From contig JACBWW010000045.1 of assembly GCA_020086605.1 (NCBI GenBank), forward strand, positions 2,018,513-2,082,512: 64,000 nucleotides of DNA, written 5' to 3'. Position numbers and translations under genes: made by a program. Origin of the DNA: Lanius collurio (Eukaryota; Chordata; Aves; Passeriformes; Laniidae). Below the pieces are notes generated by a model. It was not told where the DNA came from and searched no databases. It worked only from the letters and a program-made list of their open reading frames with translations. Positions 11,121 to 22,503 of the stretch are shown one piece after another; positions within the stretch are counted from its first letter, which is position 1; every line of letters begins with the position of its first letter.

Positions 11121-11879
11121 ACCCAAACTTGCTGCTAGAGGAGCTGCAGCCACTCAGGAAGAGCCTCTGGCTATGACTGTGCATACTGTCCTGCCTGATT
11201 TTCCCCTTCTTCCTGGGAATCACTGCTTGAGAGGCTTCCAGGAGCAGTGTGATCCCAATTACCCCCTTCCTGCTATGCCAGGGAGTTCATCCTGGTGGCC
11301 AAGGAAAGACTTTTAATCCAATTTTTCTCTCTCCAGCAACAATCATCCTGAATTGGTGGCAAAACCCACCCTGGGGGGAGGCATCTTGTCCCTGAGGGCC
11401 ACTGGATCCCTGCTGGGATCATGACCTGGTTACTGGAGGTGAATGAGAAATGCATATCCCGAAATGGGATACTGGAGTCATCGGTGGAATCCTTCTTCCC
11501 ACCCGGGAAAATAGAAAAGATCTGGAAGTTTGAGCTTAAAGTGAGAGATTCCTGGCTGCAGAGGCCACCTCTGCCATGGGATTCTGGGCTTAAATTGGGG
11601 ACAATTACATTACCCTCAGTCCTTGGGTTTGCACAGCTCAGGCCCCAAATCCTTCATGAATTTTATTCGGGAGAGCTTTGAAATGGGAAGAACTCCCTGT
11701 TGCCACCTACTTGGATGCAGATTGGGAGCACTTTGAATGAGCTTCAGAACTCCTTGAATTCCAGGAATGAGTTGTGTTGGGCTGGAAAATAGCAGGAGGA
11801 AAAGGGAAACTGCTGCTGTGATGCCATGGAAGTCTCAAATAGAAGCCTGACATTCAGGCATTGGGATCAGCCCGGCTGC
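11121..11879. other. Unique non-coding DNA
   Basis: No gene, repeat or regulatory cluster is recognised. Confidence 0.6.
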
Positions 11880-12110
11880 AAGGGATTGAAAAAATTATAA
11901 TGAAATCTTTGCCTCCTGGAAAACACCATTTTATCCAAAATAAAACCTTTGCAAAAGGGGAAAAAAATGAAGATAAAAATAGCCCAGTGAATCAGCACAG
12001 CAGGAAAATTCCGAGCTGGTCATGGAATGAGCGTCAGCATTCCCTGTTTGTGAGTTCCTCACTCCAAGTGGGTTTTGTTACAATATTGGAATGAAATAAA
12101 GTCACTATGA
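11880..12110. promoter_or_regulatory. Candidate AT-rich non-coding island
   Basis: This AT-rich block has AAAATTATAATGAAATC, CCATTTTATCC, TTACAATATTGGAATG and AAATAAAGTCA words, and no repeat match that I know. It may be a conserved non-coding element; that rests only on composition. Confidence 0.18.
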
Positions 12111-13375
12111 AAAGTTCCTTTTTAAAAGCTCTTTGCAGCTCTAGTGTAAAGCAGAGACATCCCAGTGAAACCAAAATCCAAACTCTGGGAGCTTTCTGGA
12201 TCCATGTGGGTTTGGGACAATGGCAGCAAGACCAGAAATCCCAGAGAAAATGGGAATCATCCTGCCTGAGAAGGCAGTGGATATCAGGCCTGTCCATTTC
12301 CTTCATTTCTGAATTATCCCTGTATTTCCCCTATTCTTTGGGCAGGTGAGGCAGTGAGGGAGGTTCCTGCTCTTCACAGCTCTGTGGGAATTGAGCCTTA
12401 ATTCCCTCCTGGCAAACCCTGCCCTCTCCAGCCACTCCTGGGAATGCTCCTCGTCCCCATGGCAGAGCCAGTCCTGAACCTCACACTAACATAAGCCCAA
12501 GTCTGGCACTTGAGATTAAACTCAGCTCAGAGGTTCTGTCTCCTGTGTAAGTGCAAAGCTTCCATTCCAAGGGAGCTGCTCCAAGTGATGGGCAGGGAAT
12601 GGAGAAGAGGCAGAAAGCTGAGCTGTTTTGTTGTTCTGCAAGGTTTTATTGCTCTTTTTCACATGATCCTCTTTGTTATTTTCTTTTCCCCAAGGGAATG
12701 TTGTTCATTTGTTGATGGAGCGACCTGGAAAGGGTGAGGATGATCTGGGGGTTTTGGCCTCGCTGACCTGTTGGATGCTGTTGGTGCCTCAGCTCTCCCA
12801 AATCTGCAGTGTCCGGTCCCAAGGAGGCAGGACAGGGAGCAGGGGGTGGCACAGGAGGCTGTGGGAAGCTTTAATTACCCCGATTGTCCCCAGAGGTCCC
12901 CAGTGCCCAAGTTCCTAATTGCTAATAAATGTTCCTGCTGAGTAGCTTTTATTTTTCCAGGGCGGTGGAATAACAGGGAAAATATGTGAAAATCCCTGGA
13001 TTTCTAGAGTGTGTTTTTCTTCCATTTATATTTCCCTAATTATGCTGTCATGGGCTGCTGAAAATTGGACCCCCTCCCTTCTTCCGACCCCCAAAATGAC
13101 CAAATAAACAGAGCAGTGACAACCTAGCTGGGATGAAGGAGAGATGGAAGGGGTGGTTCCCTATCCCAGCACAGCTCCACGGGGCATCCAGCCCCAGAGC
13201 TCACAGCTGCTGCCTCTGCCCTAGAATCCTGGGATCATGGAATCACAGCAGTGATGTGGGCTGTTGTTCCCAGGTGGGATCTTCAGTGGAGGTGCTCTGG
13301 GACAGGCACGGCCTCTTTCCAGAGGGATGTGGATGAGATGAAGCTCAGGTGGAGGGTGGCAAGTGGCAAACCAGG
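12111..13375. other. Unique non-coding DNA
   Basis: No gene is recognised. A further AT-rich patch (about 12910-13060) contains CCTAATTGCTAATAAATG and CCTAATTATGCTGTCATGG. A short CR1-like phrase, GATCATGGAATCACAGCAG, at about 13231 is too short to call. Confidence 0.55.
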
Positions 13376-13515
13376 CCCTCTCCTCTTCCCTCTCCTCCTT
13401 TACCTTTTCTCTCTCGTCTTCCCTTGTCTTTTCCCTCTCCTCTTCCCTCATCTTTCCTCTCACCTCTTCCCTCACCCCTTCCCTCTCCTCTTCCCTCACC
13501 TCTTCCCTCTCCTTT
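13376..13515 (+). repeat. Pyrimidine-rich imperfect tandem tract
   Basis: About 140 bases are almost wholly C and T, built from variants of TTCCCTCTCC and TCTTCCCTCA with occasional A or G. The reverse strand is polypurine and translates in several frames to Arg/Glu-rich repeats, which is an artefact of the tract. Such strand-asymmetric tracts can form triplex DNA. The tract ends CTCCTTTAGGA, which looks like a splice acceptor, but no exon follows that I can support. Confidence 0.85.
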
Positions 13516-14240
13516 AGGACCCACTCTTTCCATGGAAAAGCACTTCCCCTCCAATCCTGGGGTACTGTCAGCACACCCCGAGCTGCTCTGCACGTTTTAA
13601 ATAACATTTCACTGAGCCAAGTGTGTGGTACAGAAACCACAAGTGTGAGGATCCCACAGTCCATAAATATAAAGGAGTGTACAGAGAGAGAGGAGACTCC
13701 AGAGGGGGAGCACAACCAGCAGTGGGATCACACCTCAGATCCAGTGCAACCCATGTAAACCACAGAGTGCAAAGGAGGTACCATAAACACAAGTCAGGCA
13801 GGACAGAGCTCTGGGAAGCCTTTTCCAGGTTTTGGTGTGCCAGGAGCTGAGGCAGGAGATGGCTTTAGGTCTCCAAAACTCCTGGCTCTTTTTCCCATGT
13901 GCAGAGGGCTTGGTACTGGATTGGGTTACTAAAGCATTCCAGCCCTGTTCCCACTCACAGAAATCTCTGCTTCCCTGAAATGTTCAAATCACTTCATTTT
14001 ATTTCTCCTCTTCCCCTCCTCCTCCCCTGGCTGGGCTCTGCCACGGGCCAGGTGGGTTTGTAGCCCATTAGCCAAGGTGGCACAGAGGCAAATTCCACAA
14101 GGCAAATTCCACTTCCCAAGGAACCAGGATTGATGGTGCCAGAAACCTCCCAGGGCTCCTGGACCTCTGCTGTGCTCGGGACAGGGTGACAGAGCCACAA
14201 CCTGCAGCCCTTCAGGGGACCCTGTGACACCCCCTGACAG
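13516..14240. other. Unique non-coding DNA
   Basis: No gene or repeat is recognised between the pyrimidine tract and the next CR1 fragment. Confidence 0.6.
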
Positions 14241-14416
14241 GTTCCCCAAGGACAAGCTGTGGCTGCCCCTGGATCCCTGGAAGTGTCCAAGGCCAGGTTG
14301 GACAGGGCTTGGAGCAATCTGGGATAGTGGAAGGTGTCCCTGCCTGTGGCAAGGGTGGCACTGGATGGGATTTAAGATCCCTTCCAATCCAATCCAAACC
14401 ATTCTGTGATATTCAG
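14241..14416 (+). mobile_element. CR1 LINE 3' fragment
   Basis: The series AAGGACAAGCTGTGGCTGCC, TGGAAGTGTCCAAGGCCAGG, GGGATAGTGGAAGGTGTCCC, GGATGGGATTTAAGATCCC and CCAAACCATTCTGTGATATT matches the CR1 3' end including the first tail units. CCAATCCAATCC at about 14386 is a small internal expansion. The fragment is 5'-truncated. Confidence 0.92.
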
Positions 14417-15040
14417 GTCCCAGCAGTTTCTGAGACCTCATCCCTCTCCTTCCCCCCCCACCACTCCCATCCTCTCCCCTGTGTCCTCCATGATCCTCTC
14501 CGGGGAGATGCAGTGCAGATTTTCCTGCAGAGCTATTAAGTTCTTGCAGTTTCCCTGTGGATCCTATTAGCCAAAGAATTTGCTCCTTTTCCAGAGCTCT
14601 TTTTTACTCTTTTAAATGAAAACACTTAGAAATATGTCTGTGTACACCTTGGCTTGGAGATGGAATTTCAGAGCTGAGGCAGTGCACGCGCATTTCTGCC
14701 TCTTTCTGCCTCAAACGTTTTCTTATATCCACAAATGTATGAAAAACCCATTATAGAATTGGATTCCCTCAGTGCACTGGGGTCCCTGAGCTCTTTCCCA
14801 CCTCCAGGAGTCTGGGTTCCCACTGATCCTGCCATCCCTGGAATTTCTCCCCAGTCCTGGGTGTGCAGCCTTGCCCGTCACTGCTCCTTCCCCAGCTGAG
14901 GGGCCAAACACCGGGATCTAAAGCACTGGCAGATTTATTTCCATGGCTCCAAGCTCAGCCGGCGTGGGGGGCTCTCAGCGAGCTCCATACAGATCCTGAC
15001 ATCCTCCCATCATGTGCCCAGTGATCCAGTCCCTGTCCCA
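14417..15040. other. Unique non-coding DNA with an AT-rich patch
   Basis: No gene is recognised. The AT-rich part at about 14530-14760 has AGCTATTAAGTTC, CCTATTAGCCAAAG and CCCATTATAGAATTGG words and may be a non-coding element, but nothing beyond composition supports that. Confidence 0.5.
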
Positions 15041-15302
15041 TCATCACAGGACCCCACGATGGTTTGGGATGGAAGGGACCTCAAAGCTCAGCTCCTTCCA
15101 CCCCCTGCCCTGGGCAGGGACATCTCCCACTATCCCAGGTTGCTCCAAGCCCCATCCAGCCTGGCCTTGGACACTTCCAGGGACCCAAGGGCAGTCACAG
15201 CTTCTCTGGGCACCCTGTGCCAGGGCCTGTCCACCCTCAGAGGGCAGAATTCCTTCCCAAAATCCCACCTAACCCTGCCCTCTGGCAGTGGGAAGCCGTT
15301 CG
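15041..15302 (-). mobile_element. CR1 LINE 3' fragment
   Basis: In reverse-strand sense the CR1 3' end is read. On the plus strand the words run CACGATGGTTTGGGATGG, CCTGCCCTGGGCAGGGACA, CACTATCCCAGGTTGCTCC, CAGCCTGGCCTTGGACACT, AATTCCTTCCCAAAATCCC and CTCTGGCAGTGGGAAGCC. The 5' end of the fragment breaks off after the GGGAAGCC motif, at about 15300. Confidence 0.92.
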
Positions 15303-16219
15303 CTCCAGCAGCCCCCAGTGTCATTGCTCTATCTGTCCCCACCCGAAGAACCTCGCCACACCGCAGCCCACTGGTGTCCCCATCCCCCGTGTCCCATCCC
15401 TTCCCCTCTCCTCCTCCTCCCTTCCCGCACCCCCGAGGCTCCACGGATCGGGCTGTGCCTGCAGGCTGCCGGCTGCCGCCTGTCCCCGGCAAGAAAGCTC
15501 TGCCTGTGGTGCCTCACAAAGCTCCCTTTGAGCCCCGAGTGGCGGCGGGGGAAGGCCCTTGTGGCTGGGGCTGGCGAGTGGCTGCAGAAGGACTCTGTGA
15601 GAGGCACTCGCGGTGCCAGGAATCTCATTACAGCCCCTGACTGACGGCCCTGCGGGGATGGTCCCCGAGCAGCCACCCAGGCATCGCACGCCGGGCCGGG
15701 AGCTCGGAGCAGAGGGGCTGGAGGACACCTCGGGAGCTCCCAAAATCCCAGATCTCTCAAGGCAGGAACCCGCTCCCAGGGTTTGTGCAGGCTGGGAGAG
15801 CAGGGCAGGAGCTGAGCCAAGGCAGAGCCCAGCTCAACCCTAACACTTCCCTCAGTCTCTCCGTCTTGGCTGAAGGAATTTCCACCCGGGCAAGAGCTGG
15901 AGTGTGGAAGTGCTTCCCAGCCTGGCTGGGCACACTAAGGGTTAATGTCGGGGCCAGGCAGAGAATCCATCTCCATTTCAATGCTTCGTTAAGAGTTTTG
16001 TGGTGAAACAAAGCAAAGCCATCCAAGTTTGGTGACAATTTTCCCACAGTCATCCGCGGCTCTGATTCATTTTCAGCCCCAGATTGGAGTGGTAATGGCC
16101 CGACCACAGAACATTTCCTGGGGATTAATCACGGCTGGGAAAGGGCTGCAGCTCCGAACTGCGCTCCAGGTGCCCCCAGATTGTCCTTCTGTGTCAGGAA
16201 TTAGCGGCTGCTGAGGTCA
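15303..16219. other. GC-rich unique DNA, moderately CpG-rich
   Basis: CpG dinucleotides are fairly frequent in about 15430-15720, for example GGCGGCGGGGGAAGG and CATCGCACGCCGGGCCGGG. No exon or transcription start can be supported. Overlapping open frames on both strands reflect high GC. Confidence 0.45.
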
Positions 16220-16910
16220 CTCCCGCTCTGCCGCCGCTGGTGCAATTATAACCCAATTCCTGCTAATTACCAGCAAGTTCAGACATCAAGGTGCCTGGGG
16301 CTCGCAGCAAAGCCCAGCTCCTGCCTTGTCATTCCCGGTCAGATGCTGCTTCNGCAGCGCTGCCTCTCATCACCCTTCTCGTTTCCACGGCATTGCAGCA
16401 CACCGGTACCTGCATCCACCTCTTGTGCCGGGGCTTTGAAGTTGAAATTCCATCTCCCTGCATGATCAAATCTTTGATTTCTGATTAAAGCTGTCAAAGA
16501 AACAGTTTCCTGCCTGCTGAAAATTCAGATTTCAAATGAAATAAAAAGGCAAAATCTGCATTGGGCTAAAATGTAAAAATACCTTTTCCATGGAGCTAAG
16601 AAAGGAAAACAGCGTCAGCACAGGTTGGTCCCAGCGTTTTATCTCGGCTGCAGCCTTTACTTTCCCTCCTTCCACTTCTTTTGTTATGATTGGCATATTT
16701 TTGGAAGTAGAAGCCCGTGTTAAGTGAGAAGACAAGGAAATTTTCACTTTCGGAGCAGCAAAACAAAATCTTCCTGGAAAAAAGTTTATAGGCAGGGTTG
16801 GGTTTTCTTTCTTTCCCCCCAACTTCTGGAATTGAAATTGTCCCATCAAAACCCGTCGTAAGGAATGAATGAGTAAATAAATAAATTAATTAATAAATAG
16901 ATGTTCCTGG
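16220..16910. promoter_or_regulatory. Candidate AT-rich non-coding island
   Basis: Two AT-rich patches flank an undetermined base (16353). The first has TGCAATTATAACCCAATTCC and CTGCTAATTACCAGC at 16241-16275. The second (16470-16910) has TTTGATTTCTGATTAAAGC and ends in a low-complexity TAAATAAATAAATTAATTAA run at about 16873-16898. The first patch looks like conserved non-coding sequence; the last is simple sequence. Function is inferred from composition only. Confidence 0.22.
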
Positions 16911-19219
16911 TTTGATCAAGCGTGAATGAGGATGATTATTAAATTCCCAGATAACATCCCATCCCTTGGGATCTCCCTGATGGACGCCCCAGCAGACATT
17001 CCCCTCCTGCCTGGCACATCCTTCCCAGCACAAACAATGGGAAAGAGGGAAAAGGCCAAATTCAAAAATCCAGCTGGGAGCTTAAATGAGAGGCCTGACA
17101 CTGTCAGCACAGCCCAGATGGAAAAAACCAGCCCTTTTCCATGGCATGGAATGTGCTCCTTCATCAGGAGGCTGCACACGTGGGAAGAGAATGTGTGGAT
17201 GAGGGAAGGACCTGGATAGCAGATCCCACTGTGCCAGAGAGGGCTGGGATTGGGAAGGTTGGGGGATCCAGTGCTGGGATTTTATGGAGTGTAGCTTCCC
17301 ATGTCTTAAATCTCAGGTGTAGGAGCAGCCAGCCCAGGCAAGAACATTTGCAGCCAGCCCTGGTATGGGAATGAGGAGGATGAATGCAAGGATTTGAGGG
17401 GTAAGTGCTTGTCAGAGAGGTTAAAGAGGGGGATTTTCCAAGGATGCCTGGCAAGGGCAGCTGTGGGAGTTATGGGATGGGGATGGGATGGAGGTGAATG
17501 GCTCTGGCTCTGTGAGCAGAGGGGCTGTTGCTGCTCCCTCAGGACATTCCGCTGTCCCCACTCTGTCCTGGGTCACGGGGACAGCCTAGCAAAGCCATTC
17601 CTCCTTCCCCAGCAGCCACGGGGATTGAGCGTGGGGAGGAAAGCAAAGGAAAATCCAAAGGCATCCAGACACTCCAGATCTGGGGGTTGAAGTGAGTGAG
17701 AAATCCTCTCTGAGTCTTTGTGAGTAGAACTGGGAGACAAACCCTTTCTCCAGCCTTTGGGAGCAGAAGTGGGACACAAATCCTCTCCCCACCCTTTGCA
17801 CCCTCCCCACGTGCCCCGTCCCCACCAGGCTCCGTGACCCAGGTGCCCACAGGGCTGCGTTCCCAACTCCTGGGTTTAATCTCCACATTTATGGGCCATG
17901 TGCATCTATTTAACAGGTCTGGCCTGAGCAGCAGCGTGTGCCAAGAAGGAACAATCATCCCTCATTTCCCAGCTGTGACATCATCAGCTCATATTTCACG
18001 GATATGATGTCACTGCTGCGCAATAGGACTCGGGATTTTCAAAAGGTTTTTATTAATGCTGAGGTTTTTTTGGGTGGGTTTTTTTTTTTCCTCTGGTCTG
18101 GCCAGAACATCTGGAGCCGGGAAACTTCAGAGTCCGGAATATTCACGAGTTGGGGTAGACAGAATTCCAACCGGCAGGATTTCTGGGAGTGAAGGAGGAC
18201 AGATAGCGATGTGGGGAACCAGGAGTCACAACCAACTGCGGAAAAGTCAAAGAGCAGAGGGAAGGGGAGTGAGGCAGGAGGGGTGGGGGCTGGGGATGTG
18301 TCCTCACCATCCATGAGCAGGTTGGGGACACCAGGCCTGGGAGGGGACACTACAGAGCCACACCTGGGGTGGTGGCAGAGGATGAGTGGCACCTCCAGGG
18401 TGGAGAGAGTCCCATCCCTCTGCTTTTCCAGAATAAAGGAATTTTTACAGCCTCACAGAAACCCTGGGAAGCTGGGAAGGAGGGAGGGGAGAGGATTCTG
18501 GGGGAGAGGGTCTGCTGTGCAGGCAGCAGGAATTGGGGAGGGGGGATAGAAGGTACAGCAGGCCCAGACAGGGCTGTGTGTCCAGTGTTGCTCTGTAGGA
18601 TTGGGAAGCAGCCCCTGCGGCACCTGGCTGTGGGATGAGCATCCCTTGGGATGCTTGGCACCCTCCCAGGATCCCATCCTTCACCCTGGATCTCACCCAG
18701 CCTCGGGTGCCTCCCTCCCTCGGTGAAAGCAGGGGGATGCCTGGAGCTGATACAAGGTGCTAAAAGGACTGGGGTGACCATTCCTTGGAATCCCTGATTG
18801 GCCCATCCGTGCTGCATCCCTTTGGGGTTCCTTTCCCAGCAGCCCTTGTGCAGGAGAGCACAAAGTGTCCCAGACAATGGAAATGCTTTTTCCATGAGCC
18901 TTTGCAGCAGAAGCCAGAATGTCAAACACGGCTGTCGGGAGAATCCCATGGAACTGATGTCACCACGCTCCGAGCAGTGGGTCCCCTGCCACGTGCCAAT
19001 CCCAATAAATGTCATTCCCTGGTTCTGAATGAGGAATGGCCTGGAAATGGCAGGAATTCTGCTGCCCCGTTCCATCCTGCCAGGCTGGTTGTAACCCTTT
19101 TTTCCGGCTGCACCCTGGGACCACAAGCTTTTATAAATCCCTCAGGAGCTCCGTGTGAGCCCAGAGCCTCTTCCATGGGAGCCCGGGCAGCTCCGGTGGC
19201 TGCACCGAGGAGAGAAAGG
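16911..19219. other. Unique non-coding DNA
   Basis: No gene or dispersed repeat is recognised. A T run lies at about 18079-18091. A reverse-strand open frame of 258 codons (18350-19126) has no recognisable domain. Confidence 0.6.
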
Positions 19220-19335
19220 TTGGAGAATGAAGCCTGACAAGCTGATGAGATAAACTGGTCAGATCAAAGGCTGACAGCAATAATTGTACACGGCGTTGCT
19301 GTGCAAAGCTAATTTAGACACAGATGAGCCCATGA
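19220..19335. promoter_or_regulatory. Candidate island with TCF/LEF and GATA words
   Basis: AGATCAAAGG at 19261-19270 is a full TCF/LEF consensus. About 20 bases upstream lies GAGATAAAC, a GATA-type word. CAATAATTGTACACGG and AGCTAATTTAGACA follow within 50 bp. No repeat explains the block. This combination is common in developmental enhancers, but a single consensus match is also expected by chance. Confidence 0.22.
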
Positions 19336-19586
19336 CAGACTCACTGGAGGGTGTCAGACGAGCAGGGAATGGAGAGCACTTCATTTATCCTGGAAGCGGG
19401 GGGAGCATCGGGAGCCAGTGGCTGGGGCGGCTTCTCCCTTGCTCTCTCCCCTTCCAAGTTATCAAACTTTATCTGGTTCCTTTGCTGCAAATTAGCAAGG
19501 AAGGACAGAGAGGGAAAAACACTGAATCCATCAACGCTCCTGCTTGTTTCCCAGCCCACGAGGGAGAAGTCAGGATGATTTACTGG
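19336..19586. other. Unique non-coding DNA
   Basis: Nothing is recognised. Confidence 0.6.
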
Positions 19587-19782
19587 GAGGGTGGGGAGGT
19601 GCTGGAACAGACTGTCCAGAGAAGCTGTGGCTGCCCCGTCCCTGGAGTGTCCGAGGCCAGGTTGGATGAGGCTTGGAGCACCCTGGGATAGTGGAAGGTG
19701 TCCCTGCCCACGGCAGGGGGTGGTGCTGGATGAGCTTTAGGGTTGTTTCCAACCCAAACCACACTGGGATTCTGTGGTTCTG
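19587..19782 (+). mobile_element. CR1 LINE 3' fragment
   Basis: The words GGAGGTGCTGGAACAGACTG, CCAGAGAAGCTGTGGCTGCC, GAGGCCAGGTTGGATGAGGC, GGATAGTGGAAGGTGTCCCT and TTTCCAACCCAAACCACACT run in CR1 order. The tail ends GGGATTCTGTGGTTCTG, close to the usual ATTCTGTG units. Confidence 0.93.
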
Positions 19783-20929
19783 CAAAACGGGGCCTTGATT
19801 TTCTCCTGCAAAACCCAGCAAAGCACCACATTTTCACACCATGTGGGGCTTTTGCTGTGCTTATAAATCAAACCAGAGCCATCGTTTCTCCCTCTTTATT
19901 TTTTTCCAGCTCACACAGATCACTGGGAATTGGGGGAGTTTCTTCTGCTCGTGGTGTTCAGGCTTGGCTGCTGCTTTGGGTCTCTGCAAAGAAATCCTTT
20001 CCTGGTTTCTCCATCACCTTCCCTCTGCTCTCCCCATCCCTGGCAGGAACCAACCCTCGGAGATGCAAACTCCATGTCCTACATCCAACATCTGTACCAG
20101 GACAGGTCCCCCAGCACAGTGAGGGCCCTGTACCTGCCCAAGCACCCCTGCCCTGGAGATCCTGCTGTCCCCAGCCCTCGGGAAGCCCTGGCTCCCGGCT
20201 GGGAAGCAGTGGGATGCAGGCACCGGCACGGGCTGGCAGACGAGGGAGTAACTGAAGGGAGAAGAATTTTCACTTCATATTTTATGCAAACCCGACACTT
20301 TCAGCCCAAGCAGGAACGCTGTGCCCGCCCTTCCCCCACAGCGCAGGCGGGATCCATCCCGGTGGGAAAGGCCAGCGATCGCTGATCCCATCCCCTGCCA
20401 TGGGCGAGCTCCGGGCAGGGAGAGCCGCTCGCCCCTTGCCCTGCTCCCGTGCCCAGCCCGGCTTGGCTGCGCTGCAGCTGCCAGAACAATGGGAGCAATC
20501 CCAACAACCCCCCTTCCCGGGAATACTGCGGGCTCTTGGCAGCTCTTTCGCACACAATTAGCATTTCTCGTCAGGCGGGGGAGCACAGATTGCGAGCGCC
20601 TCGGAGTGTTTTGCACAACAGACTGAACCCAATATGGCCCTGCCTGGACCCGCAGCTAAAAGTGACTTCGCAGCAGGACAGACCCAGCACGGCCCCGCCA
20701 CCGGGAGAGGCTCCCCCCGACCTCTCCTGAGCACGGCCGGGAGGGGCTCGCTCAGCTCCCCCAAACGCAGCCGAGGGCTGAATGCAGGGGGGACACTAAC
20801 CCCACTTCGATTAGGGGCAAGGACTCAGCCTTCCTTGTTCAAGGAAAAAAGGGGTGGATATCCGTGGGTCCAGGCTCGGAAAAAGGGCTGGGACTTTCAG
20901 GGAGCTTAGGGGTGAGGGACACCTGGACG
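19783..20929. other. Unique DNA, CpG-rich in its second half
   Basis: CpG is frequent in about 20300-20760, for example CAGCGCAGGCGGGATCC, CAGCGATCGCTGATCCC, GAGCGCCTCGGAGTG and GGCCCCGCCACCGGG. This could be a weak CpG island. No start codon, splice site or protein family can be supported. Confidence 0.4.
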
Positions 20930-21183
20930 CACGGATGGTTTAGCTTGGAAGTGACCTTAAATCCCATCCAATCCACCCCCTGCCACAGGCAGGGACACCT
21001 TCCACTATCCCAGGGTTCTTCAAACCCCATCCAACCCGGCCTTGGACACTTCCAGGGGTCCTGGGGCAGCCACAGCTTCTCTGGACAGTCTGTTCCAGCA
21101 CCTCCCCAGCCTGACAGGGAAGAATTCCTTCCTAATATCCCATCTACATCCCTCCTCCTTAAGTTTAAGGCTGTTCCAGTGTT
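20930..21183 (-). mobile_element. CR1 LINE 3' fragment
   Basis: On the plus strand the reversed CR1 words run CACGGATGGTTTAGCTTGG, CCACAGGCAGGGACACCTTC, CACTATCCCAGGGTTCTTC, CCAACCCGGCCTTGGACACT, GCAGCCACAGCTTCTCTGG, AGAATTCCTTCCTAATATCC and CTTAAGTTTAAGGCTGTTCC. The last word is the reversed TTTAAACTAAAAGAGG region of CR1, so this copy extends further 5' than most here. Confidence 0.92.
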
Positions 21184-22072
21184 TCTAGGGGCTCACAGTG
21201 GGTGATGAGCCTTTTTCAGGCTGCGAGAGGATGGATCTCCACAGGCTGACACTGCCTGTGATCCTCTTGCTCCTCAGCTGCCAATGCCAATGAATCTGTG
21301 CTGCCCCCGTTGCCAATGCCAGCCCAAGAGGGTCACACATGCTGGTGACACCACGGTGTCTTTGGCTGCCACCCGCAGCCCCTCAGCCAGTGCCTGGTCA
21401 CCTGTTAAACCACAGCAGCCCAAGCTCGCTCTGCAGCCTCCAAGTGCCATTTGGAGGGAGCCTCAGAGCCCTGTCTGTCCGGGGAGGCTGGGTTGGCAAA
21501 TCCAGGGAATACTGGACTTGCATCCCCTGTTAAAGCCAGCCCAGCCCATGGACAGTAGCGCTCCGTGATTAATTGCTGTGCTTAAAACTCCTATTTATAG
21601 ACACGCTGCAAGTTCTGTGCCAGGGATAGCGCAGCCAGAGGCTCCTCCTTCGGCAGCTCCCGGGGCTCAGCAGCTGATCCCACAGCCTCGGACTCCCAGG
21701 ATGTGGAGCAGCTCAGCTCCTTATCCAGCCAGAGGTTCCCTCCTCTCCTCATCCTGCTCAGCCACGGTCCCTGGGGCCTCCCTGATCTCAGTGGCAATGC
21801 TGTGGGTGCCACGGATGCCGTTGGATGCTGCTGGATCCCCACAGGGCTAAGGAGCTTTAGCCGGAGCTCGCACCTCCTGCGATGTGGGAACAGGACCGGA
21901 GGGCACCGGTGCTCCTTGACCTGGCATCACCCCAGAGTCAGCACTGGAGTCCAGCAGTGTTTGATTCCCAGGGAGGCTCCAGGCCCTGCCCCAGGCTTCC
22001 CTGGGCTTTGTCTGAGTTGCTGCTCAGGAAATGAGCTGTTGGAGATCTGGATTCCAGCCGCCAGCTGGGAGA
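21184..22072. other. Unique non-coding DNA
   Basis: No gene or dispersed repeat is recognised. Confidence 0.6.
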
Positions 22073-22200
22073 GCTGGTTGGGAAGGATGAGAGAGCTGGT
22101 TAGGAAGGATGGGAGACCTGGTTGGGAAAGATGGGAGAGATGATTGGGAAGGATGGGAGGGCTGGTTGGGAAGGATGGGAGGGCTGGTTGGGAAGGATGC
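22073..22200 (+). repeat. 22-bp minisatellite, about six copies
   Basis: The unit is GCTGGTTGGGAAGGATGGGA plus two purines. Five full units start at 22073, 22095, 22117, 22139 and 22161, and a partial one at 22183. Spacing is exact with no indel. The last two units are the most alike, suggesting growth at the 3' side. Open frames across it are artefacts. Confidence 0.93.
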
Positions 22201-22396
22201 CTTTGGGTAGTGATGCTCCACATCCAAAAAGTTCCTACCATACAAACTGTTCTCTTTACCCTACAGTTTTCTTTAAAACAAAACAGGTGAAAAAAGGAAA
22301 TCCATTTCACCCTGCTTTTATTTTCCTGAAAGCCCCAGATCTTATCAGCACTGAGGTACTGGGCAGGGAGGGTTCAGGGATGTCACTGCCACCAGT

Positions 22397-22503
22397 ATCC
22401 CACTGCCCAGGGCATCCCACAGCCAGGAGCATCCCATAGCCAGGAGCATCCTGCTCCTAAGAGCATCCCACTGAACACAGCATCCCACTGACAGGAGCAT
22501 CCT
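22397..22503 (+). repeat. 17-bp minisatellite, about six copies
   Basis: The ATCC core recurs at 22397, 22414, 22431, 22448, 22465, 22482 and 22499, always 17 bp apart. A typical unit is ATCCCACAGCCAGGAGC. Units are diverged by substitution but not by indel. Confidence 0.85.

Noticed and set aside
13205..13290. Possible additional CR1 tail (GATCATGGAATCACAGCAG).
   Set aside because: Only about 20 bases resemble CR1, and the following sequence does not continue in CR1 order.
13221..13715. Arg/Glu-rich repeat protein on the reverse strand.
   Set aside because: It is a direct translation of the pyrimidine tract; equivalent Arg/Glu or Ser/Leu repeats appear in other frames, so it is low complexity rather than a gene.
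18350..19126. Reverse-strand frame of 258 codons.
   Set aside because: Composition follows the local DNA; no recognisable motif or conserved-looking segment.
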